Assembly: GCA_900556705.1 (NCBI GenBank)
Contig: USPT01000005.1
Span: forward strand, 1 to 19,698
Reading direction: 5' to 3'
DNA length: 19,698 nt
Source: an uncultured Collinsella sp.
GTDB taxonomy: Bacteria; Actinomycetota; Coriobacteriia; Coriobacteriales; Coriobacteriaceae
Shown: in pieces, positions 15,196 to 19,698 of the stretch
Numbering within the stretch: the first letter of the stretch is position 1
Layout: the number at the start of each line of letters is the position of its first letter
Made by a program: the position numbers and the translations under genes
The notes under the pieces: generated by a model
The model's database searches: none
What the model was told of the DNA's origin: nothing
What the model saw: only the letters and a program-made list of their open reading frames with translations

Positions 15196-15747
15196 ATGCT
15201 TCCCGTCATCATCGGTATCGTTGTTGTCGTTGTGATCGCCAGCGCCATCGCCGGCATCTACAACGACATGGTCACCAAGCGCAATCGCATCGATAATGCC
15301 TGGCAGAACATCGACACGCAGCTGCAGCGCCGCAACGACCTGATCCCTAACCTGGTCGAGACCGTCAAGGGCTACGCCAAGCACGAGCAGGACACGCTCG
15401 CCGCCGTAGTCAACGCGCGCAACGCCGCCGTGAGCGCCACCACCCCCGAGGCCAAGATGGAAGCGGACAACGTGCTGACCGGTGCGCTGCGCCAGCTCTT
15501 TGCCGTCGCCGAGGCCTACCCCGACCTTAAGGCAAATACCAACTTTACGCAGCTCCAGTCCACGCTCGAGGACACCGAGAACAAGGTGAGCTACGCGCGC
15601 CAGAGCTACAACGATTGCGTGCTCAGCTACAACAACGCCATCCAGACGTTCCCGGCCGTTATCTTTGCCGGCATCTTCCAGTTTAAGGAGCGCCAGGGCT
15701 TCGAGGCCGCCGAAGCCGCCCGCCAGGCACCGACCGTCAAGTTCTAA
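15196..15747 (+). CDS. lemA: LemA family membrane protein
   Basis: 183 residues. A single N-terminal membrane segment (PVIIGIVVVVVIASAIAGIY, 3-22) is followed by the family hallmark NRIDNAWQNIDTQLQRRNDL and IPNLVETVKGYAKHE, then a long helical region and a C-terminal FQFKERQGFEA. The expected arrangement is a short N-terminus, one helix, and an alpha-helical domain on the other side. LemA proteins are widespread; their biochemical role is not settled and some have been linked to envelope processes. The ATG has GGAGA 6 nt upstream. It is a single-gene unit: own promoter, terminator 40 nt after the stop. No htpX-like or other partner follows. Confidence 0.92.
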   Translation: MLPVIIGIVVVVVIASAIAGIYNDMVTKRNRIDNAWQNIDTQLQRRNDLIPNLVETVKGYAKHEQDTLAAVVNARNAAVSATTPEAKMEADNVLTGALRQLFAVAEAYPDLKANTNFTQLQSTLEDTENKVSYARQSYNDCVLSYNNAIQTFPAVIFAGIFQFKERQGFEAAEAARQAPTVKF

Positions 15748-15787
15748 CAATCACGGCCGAGTCTTAAGCCAGTTCATCAACCCTTTG

Positions 15788-15820
15788 GGGTCCAAGGCAC
15801 AAACCTTGGGCCCTTTTCTT
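15788..15820 (+). terminator. Intrinsic terminator of lemA
   Basis: GGGTCCAAGG, loop CACAAA, CCTTGGGCCC (one G-U-type pair), then TTTTCTT. Classic form. Confidence 0.88.
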
Positions 15821-15833
15821 ATCCACGCACAAG

Positions 15834-15853
15834 GCGCGGCCAATAGGCCGCGC
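15834..15853. repeat. Short GC-rich hairpin
   Basis: GCGCGGCC-AATA-GGCCGCGC, perfect 8-bp stem, followed by ATCTTTATT. Possibly a back-up terminator for lemA. Confidence 0.5.
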
Positions 15854-15905
15854 ACCATCTTTATTCAGATTAATCATTACCCGTTGTGACATCGCCGAAC
15901 CAGCA

Positions 15906-16030
15906 GGGCAGAGAGCAAGTTCCCTCCCGGCGCACTCCGCAGAACGCAAGAAGCCCTCGCCGCACGAAGTGCGCAGCGAGGGCTTCTTGCATGTCCGAGG
16001 ACGCGCCGGGAGGGAACTTGCTCTCTGCCC
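15906..16030. repeat. Long palindromic element LPE3 between lemA and ilvE
   Basis: Perfect 28-bp arms at 15906-15933 and 16003-16030 (left starts GGGCAGAGAGCAAGTTCCC). Inside, GCAAGAAGCCCTCGC (15946-15960) pairs perfectly with 15976-15990, topped by CGCAC-GAA-GTGCG. The core ends TCCGCAGAACGCAAGAAG and TCCGAGGAC resemble the LPE2 core ends (TCCGCACGCAAAGAAG and GCAGGAC). It starts 17 nt after the ilvE stop on the minus strand and probably ends that transcript. Confidence 0.8.
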
Positions 16031-16046
16031 GGATAGGTAAGACAAA

Positions 16047-17099
16047 TTACGCGACGGTGTAAACCCAGTTGTGCTTATCCTCGACAGCACCGGACTGGAT
16101 ACCAGTCAGGGTCTCGCGAAGCTTCTTCATCACGGGGCCGATCTCGGTGTAGCCAGCCGGGAAGGTCACGGTCTCATCGGCACCATAGACCTTGTTGTCG
16201 ATCTCGCCCACCGGGGAGATGACGGCAGCGGTGCCGCACAGGCCGCACTCCACAAAGGTACCGGCCTTGACCTCGGCCCACTCGACGGGACGCTGATCGA
16301 CGGTCATACCCAGATCCTCGGCAACCTGAACGAGCGAACGACGGGTGATGGAGGGCAGGATGGAGTCGGTGTGCGACTGAGGAACGACGAGGGTGCCATC
16401 CTCCTTCACGAACAGGACGTTGGCGCCACCGGTCTCCTCGACATAGGTGCGGGACTCGGAGTCGAGATACAGGTTCTCGGCATAGCCCTCGCGATGGGCC
16501 TCCATCGTGGGCTTAAGGGACATGGCGTAGTTCAGGCCGGCCTTGATGTTGCCGGTGCCGTGCGGTGCGGCACGGTCATACTCGGAAACGCGCAGCTTGA
16601 CGGGCTTGAGGCCACCCTTAAAGTACGGACCGACCGGGGTCACGAGAATGCGGAACGTGTACTCAGGAGCGGGAGCCACGCCGATCACGTCACCGGAACC
16701 GATCATAAACGGACGCACGTACAGGGTCGCGCCGGAGCCGAAGGGCGGAACCCAGGCGGCGTTGGCAGAGACGACCTGCTTGACGGCCTCAACGAACTTG
16801 TCCTTGGGGAACGGGGGCATCTCGAGGCGCTGGGCAGAGTTATACATGCGCTCGGCGTTCATGTCGGGACGGAAGCAGACGATGCTGCCGTCCTCGGCGG
16901 TGTAGGCCTTCAGGCCCTCAAAGACCTCCTGGCAGTAATGGAAGATGCCGCCGCACTCGGAGACATGCAGGGTGTGATCGGTGGTCAGGCCACCCTCGTC
17001 CCACTCGCCGTCCTTCCAATGGGCCTCGTAGCTGTAATCGGTCTTCATGTAGCCAAAGCCGAGGCTACCCCAATCGATATCCTTCTTCTCGACAGTCAT
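16047..17099 (-). CDS. ilvE: Branched-chain amino acid aminotransferase
   Basis: 350 residues, the usual size of class IV (fold type IV) PLP aminotransferases of the long IlvE type. Visible are VFEGLKAY (59-66), the R-rich substrate region FRPDMNAERM, VRPFMIGSG (128-136), the PLP lysine in GNIKAGLNYA (K186), and EETGGANVLF (221-230, with E222 the probable pyridine-N ligand). It interconverts Leu, Ile and Val with their 2-keto acids using glutamate/2-oxoglutarate in the cytoplasm. The ATG at 17099 has AAGGAG 6 nt upstream; the open frame continues 50 codons further but that part is leader. A possible leaderless small ORF overlaps its start (ATGA). Monocistronic, convergent with lemA. Family call is very secure. 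Confidence 0.95.
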   Translation of the reverse strand: MTVEKKDIDWGSLGFGYMKTDYSYEAHWKDGEWDEGGLTTDHTLHVSECGGIFHYCQEVFEGLKAYTAEDGSIVCFRPDMNAERMYNSAQRLEMPPFPKDKFVEAVKQVVSANAAWVPPFGSGATLYVRPFMIGSGDVIGVAPAPEYTFRILVTPVGPYFKGGLKPVKLRVSEYDRAAPHGTGNIKAGLNYAMSLKPTMEAHREGYAENLYLDSESRTYVEETGGANVLFVKEDGTLVVPQSHTDSILPSITRRSLVQVAEDLGMTVDQRPVEWAEVKAGTFVECGLCGTAAVISPVGEIDNKVYGADETVTFPAGYTEIGPVMKKLRETLTGIQSGAVEDKHNWVYTVA

Positions 17100-17245
17100 A
17101 TGTCGCTCCTTACATACACAGTTGCAAACTCGCGAACCCGCACGCAAGGACCGAGGCCGGCCGCGTCGCAACGTCGCACGCCCGGAGCGTAGAGCCGGAC
17201 GGGACACGCAAACAGCATCAAAGCCGATGGCACGTCGATTCGCAT
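17096..17245 (-). CDS. Possible leaderless 49-residue upstream ORF of ilvE
   Basis: An ATG at 17245 sits 7 nt after a TACAAT -10 box, so the mRNA would begin at or next to the ATG. The frame runs 49 codons (MRIDVPSALMLFACPVRLYA at the start) and ends in a TGA overlapping the ilvE ATG as ATGA. Leaderless messages are common in actinobacteria. Valine is frequent (7 of 49) and Leu/Ile add 6, but there is no run of branched-chain codons. The ilvE frame is also open through the same stretch, so openness alone proves little. I recognise no homologue. Confidence 0.3.
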   Translation of the reverse strand: MRIDVPSALMLFACPVRLYAPGVRRCDAAGLGPCVRVREFATVYVRSDI

Positions 17246-17252
17246 GCACGAG

Positions 17253-17304
17253 ATTGTACTCCGCACGCGCGTCGGATAAAACGTTTTTCTTTAACTAACT
17301 AAAG
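17253..17304 (-). promoter_or_regulatory. Promoter of ilvE with AT-rich upstream element
   Basis: Minus strand TTTTAT (17281-17276), 17 nt, TACAAT (17258-17253). Directly upstream is an AT-rich run, and CTTTAACTAACTAAAG (17289-17304, plus strand) is a near palindrome that could bind a regulator or act as UP element. Confidence 0.55.
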
Positions 17305-17328
17305 TATTTTCATTTGACCGAAACTAAA

Positions 17329-17360
17329 GAGGCCCGCCACCGTAAGCGGTGACGGGCCTC
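17329..17360 (-). terminator. Intrinsic terminator of the dedA gene
   Basis: GAGGCCCGCCACCG-TAAG-CGGTGACGGGCCTC, a 14-bp stem with one G-U-type pair. On the minus strand it is followed by TTTAGTTT (17328-17321). It ends 28 nt after the dedA stop and lies between dedA and the ilvE promoter. Confidence 0.85.
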
Positions 17361-17388
17361 AACTGCACGGTTTGCGCGCTGGCTCGAG

Positions 17389-18036
17389 CTACGCGTTCTT
17401 TTTGCCCAGCTTAGCCTTAACCAGACCGACCACGGTCGGGATGATCGACACGGCAACGATGCCGACGATCAGCAGCTCAAAGTGCTCCTGCACAAAGGGG
17501 ATGCCGCCAAAGAAGTAGCCCAGCAGCGTAAAGAGCGTCGACCAGGTAATGCCGCCCAGCACGTTAAAGATAACGAAGTTACGCCAGTGCATGCCGCCCA
17601 TGCCGGCGATAAAGGGCACAAAAGTGCGGATAAACGGGAAGAAACGGCCCAGGAAAATAGCCAGGTGGCCCCACTTGTCTAAGAAGTCCTCGGACTTTTT
17701 AATGCGCTCGGGCGTCATGGCCTTGACCTTGCCCGAAGCGATGATCTTTTTGCCAAAGAAGTGACCGATCATAAAGTTGCACTGATCACCCAAGATGGCA
17801 GCCGCCCATGCGACGGCCAGCAGGGCCACGATGTTAAAGCCACCGTTGTGGGCAAAGAAGCCCGAAGCAAACAGCAGCGAATCGCCGGGAAGGAACGGGA
17901 AGAACACCACGCCCGTCTCGATAAAGATGATCAGGAACACGCAGCCGTAGGCCATAAGCGGGCCGGCGGCGATCCAGCTGGCGATCGCGGTGCGCGGGTC
18001 CTTAAGCAGCTCGGCAATAAAATTGATGAAACCCAT
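17389..18036 (-). CDS. DedA family integral membrane protein (SNARE-associated/VTT domain)
   Basis: 215 residues with several membrane segments (about 28-48, 66-84, 125-146, 155-177 and 187-207). Family motifs are present: ETGVVFFPFLPGDSLLFASG (40-59, acidic E40 and D52) and FLGRFFPFIRTFVPFIAGMG (128-147, R131 and R137), all conserved in functional DedA proteins. Members are linked to recycling of lipid carriers such as undecaprenyl phosphate or phosphatidylethanolamine, to membrane potential and to envelope stress; which applies here is unknown. The ATG at 18036 has GAGG 9 nt upstream; the longer open frame reaches into the divergent promoter zone and is not used. It is followed by its own terminator. 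Confidence 0.92.
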   Translation of the reverse strand: MGFINFIAELLKDPRTAIASWIAAGPLMAYGCVFLIIFIETGVVFFPFLPGDSLLFASGFFAHNGGFNIVALLAVAWAAAILGDQCNFMIGHFFGKKIIASGKVKAMTPERIKKSEDFLDKWGHLAIFLGRFFPFIRTFVPFIAGMGGMHWRNFVIFNVLGGITWSTLFTLLGYFFGGIPFVQEHFELLIVGIVAVSIIPTVVGLVKAKLGKKNA

Positions 18037-18190
18037 GAAGTAAAACCTCTCAGTTGTGGGCGCGGACACGTCCAAGTTGACCAGTATACGGTTGCGGCGC
18101 CCCCTCGTGCGCAACCCCACAAAAGCATGACTCCATTACCAGTAAGTTTGCATAACTGACACCTGTCGTGCAAAGCTGCCAAGATTGTCC

Positions 18191-18218
18191 TTCCTAATCC
18201 CTAGCGAATCGCTATACT
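18191..18218 (+). promoter_or_regulatory. Promoter of cysE with overlapping palindrome
   Basis: TTCCTA (18191-18196), 16 nt, TATACT (18213-18218). The perfect palindromic half-sites TAGCG-AAT-CGCTA (18202-18214) overlap the -10 and are a candidate operator. The rest of the 220-nt dedA-cysE gap holds only a weak inverted repeat GTTGCG/CGCAAC near 18091-18115. Confidence 0.5.
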
Positions 18219-18259
18219 TTATTGAATCGCATTGCCATGGCGCTAAGGGAGGGCGGCCG

Positions 18260-18964
18260 GTGAGCTTTATCAATACCATCCGCGAGGACATCAAGACCGT
18301 CCAAGCGCAGGACCCCGCCGCGCAAAACGGTCTGGTCATCTTCCTTTCCTATCCTGGCCTGCACGCCAAGTGGAACCACGTGCCCGAGCACTGGCTGTGG
18401 GAGCACGGCCATCGCTCGCTCGCCCGCGTGCTCTCGCAAATCACCCGCCACATCACCGGCGTTGAGATTCATCCCGCCGCACAGATCGGCAAGCATTTCT
18501 TTATCGACCACGCCATGGGCGTCGTCATCGGCGAGACCACCATTGTGGGCGACAACTGTGTGCTCTACCAGGGCGTCACGCTCGGCGGCACCGGCAACGA
18601 AACCGGCAAGCGCCACCCCACCCTGGGCAACAACGTCACCGTGGGCACAGGCGCCAAGGTGCTCGGCAACATTCGCATCGGCAACAACGTCAAGATCGGC
18701 GGCAATTCGGTCGTCGTCAAGGACGTACCCGACAACTGCACCGTCGTGGGCGTGCCGGGACGCATCATCAAGCGCAACGGATGCCGCGTGTTCGAGGAGA
18801 GCTTCGACGCCAAGCAGCATCGCGAGTACATGCCCGACGACGCCGCCGAGCAGTCCGCCCTCAACCGCCAGGGCATCACCGAGAACGCCCGCCGCGTCAA
18901 AGAGCTCGAGAAAGAGGTGGCCGAGCTTAAGGCCCTCGTCACCAAGCTCGTGGACGAGCGCTAG
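18260..18964 (+). CDS. cysE: Serine O-acetyltransferase
   Basis: 234 residues. The N-terminal helical part (1-65) ends in [17 protein letters not shown], followed by a left-handed beta-helix of hexapeptide repeats (about 68-165). Landmarks are [13 protein letters not shown] (81-93, catalytic H84), [16 protein letters not shown] (108-123) and VVGVPGRII. It makes O-acetylserine from serine and acetyl-CoA, the committed step to cysteine, in the cytoplasm. The C-terminal 60 residues are an extra charged tail ending in a short coiled coil ([19 protein letters not shown], 212-230), which may replace the usual cysteine-feedback tail contacts. The GTG start at 18260 has GGGAGGG 5-6 nt upstream and gives the normal CysE N-terminus; upstream ATGs lie in the promoter. 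cysK is not adjacent. Confidence 0.93.
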   Translation: MSFINTIREDIKTVQAQDPAAQNGLVIFLSYPGLHAKWNHVPEHWLWEHGHRSLARVLSQITRHITGVEIHPAAQIGKHFFIDHAMGVVIGETTIVGDNCVLYQGVTLGGTGNETGKRHPTLGNNVTVGTGAKVLGNIRIGNNVKIGGNSVVVKDVPDNCTVVGVPGRIIKRNGCRVFEESFDAKQHREYMPDDAAEQSALNRQGITENARRVKELEKEVAELKALVTKLVDER

Positions 18965-19003
18965 GAACGCAAGCGGCACAAAACAACATCGGCATCGACG
19001 CAA

Positions 19004-19040
19004 AAGGCGCGCCAGGGAATTCATCCCCGGCGCGCCTTAT
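19004..19040 (+). terminator. Terminator of cysE, probably bidirectional
   Basis: AAGGCGCGCC (19004-19013) pairs with GGCGCGCCTT (19029-19038), and GGG/CCC extends the stem inward. It is followed by ATTT on the plus strand and TTTTG on the minus strand, so it can also stop the opposing ABC gene. Confidence 0.75.
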
Positions 19041-19044
19041 TTCC

Positions 19045-19077
19045 AATGTGACAAAGGGGTCGTCCCTTTGTCACATT
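19045..19077. repeat. Perfect 14-bp palindrome overlapping the ABC gene stop codon
   Basis: AATGTGACAAAGGG-GTCGT-CCCTTTGTCACATT. The right arm includes two bases of the minus-strand ABC stop codon (19076-19078). There is no U-run of its own. It may stabilise the 3' end or be a small dispersed repeat. Confidence 0.75.
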
Positions 19078-19698
19078 ATGCGAACTGACTCAGATAGAGG
19101 TCGGCGTAGGCTCCCTCGGCAGCCAGCAACTCCTTATGCGTGCCCTGCTCGATAATGTTGCCGTGATCCATGACCAAGATCAGGTCGGCATCCACAATCG
19201 TCGACAGGCGGTGCGCGATCACAAAACTCGTACGCCCGCGCATGAGCGCGTCCATGGCACGACCGATGGCAAGCTCGGTACGCGTATCCACGCTTGAGGT
19301 CGCCTCGTCCAGGATGAGAATCGCCGGGTTGTTGAGCAGCACGCGCGCAATGGTCAGCAGCTGGCGTTGGCCCTGACTAATGCTCTCGGCATCGTTAGCC
19401 ACACGCGTGTCGTAGCCCTGCGGCATAGTGCGCACGAAAAAGTCGACCTGCGCGGCACGAGCGGCGGCCACGATCTCCTCGCGCGTTGCCTCGGGGCAGC
19501 CGTAGGCGATGTTTTCGGCAATCGTGCCATCGAATAGCCAGGCGTCCTGCAGCACCATGCCAAACTGCTGCCGTAGCTCACCGCGGTCCATGAGGCGCGT
19601 ATCCACACCGTCAAGCGTAATGCGGCCGCCGTCGATCTCGTAAAAGCGCATGAGCAGGTTGATGAGCGTCGTCTTGCCTGCGCCCGTGGTTCCCACCA
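19076..19698 (-). CDS. ABC exporter ATPase domain, N-terminal part outside window
   Basis: The frame is open to the window end; 206 residues of the C-terminal nucleotide-binding domain are visible. Walker [10 protein letters not shown] lies at the very edge; then [13 protein letters not shown] (Q-loop), the signature SQGQRQL, Walker [11 protein letters not shown] with the catalytic Glu, and the switch His in IAHRLST. All catalytic residues are intact. It closely parallels the competent subunit at 7851-9710 (for example FGMVLQD.WLF.GT.AENIAYG), so it is probably the second subunit of another heterodimeric exporter whose partner lies beyond the window. The membrane domain and substrate cannot be judged. 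Confidence 0.9.
   Translation of the reverse strand, partial: VGTTGAGKTTLINLLMRFYEIDGGRITLDGVDTRLMDRGELRQQFGMVLQDAWLFDGTIAENIAYGCPEATREEIVAAARAAQVDFFVRTMPQGYDTRVANDAESISQGQRQLLTIARVLLNNPAILILDEATSSVDTRTELAIGRAMDALMRGRTSFVIAHRLSTIVDADLILVMDHGNIIEQGTHKELLAAEGAYADLYLSQFA

Noticed and set aside
14985..15257. 91-residue N-terminal extension of the TetR regulator
   Set aside because: It covers the lemA promoter and leader on the other strand, is low-complexity, and the HTH of TetR proteins normally starts near the N-terminus.
17100..17249. 50-residue N-terminal extension of IlvE
   Set aside because: AAGGAG precedes the ATG at 17099, the extension has no family similarity, and the promoter -10 would lie next to its start.

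Overview
The window looks like chromosomal DNA from a high-GC, Gram-positive gut-type actinobacterium of the class Coriobacteriia, most likely Collinsella or a close relative. The grounds are GC-rich codon use, a short 4.5S-type SRP RNA, a sortase-anchored surface protein with an LANTG sorting signal, a lipoteichoic-acid-synthase-type enzyme, and abundant intergenic palindromes. The genus is my inference from overall style; no search was run.

Layout. (1) 1-1610: the 3' part of an LTA-synthase-family gene (+). (2) 1638-7130: a repeat-rich block around one large surface-protein gene (-, 2295-6371). On each side of the gene lies an array of about 61-bp hairpin units, both in the same orientation. 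Outside each array lies a 130-bp long palindromic element, the two in opposite orientation. The surface-protein frame is broken by an in-frame TAG inside its signal peptide. (3) 7173-11582: a flavodoxin-like protein and a two-gene heterodimeric ABC exporter, all on the minus strand. (4) 11791-12452: the SRP RNA gene (-) with a good promoter, surrounded by four large palindromes. (5) 12475-14256: a tadA gene fused in frame to a glycerate kinase (-). (6) tRNA-Ser(UGA) (+), then a TetR-family regulator (-) ending 2 nt from the tRNA. (7) lemA (+), convergent with ilvE (-), separated by a terminator and another long palindrome. (8) dedA (-), divergent from cysE (+). (9) 19076-19698: the C-terminal part of another ABC exporter (-), cut by the window end.

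How the genes relate. These are mostly independent housekeeping or envelope units rather than one pathway. The ABC pair is a clear operon (TAA directly followed by ATG). The order tRNA-Ser, tadA, SRP RNA resembles an arrangement known from Bacillus, but dnaX-recR does not follow. ilvE (branched-chain amino acids) and cysE (cysteine) are amino-acid genes with their own promoters. Shadow frames opposite the long GC-rich genes are omitted.

The most unusual content is in the non-coding DNA. A family of long palindromic elements shares a core, with arms that diverge in sequence but stay self-complementary. Twin hairpin arrays with matching unit order flank the surface-protein gene. The TadA-glycerate kinase fusion and the interrupted signal peptide also deserve attention.
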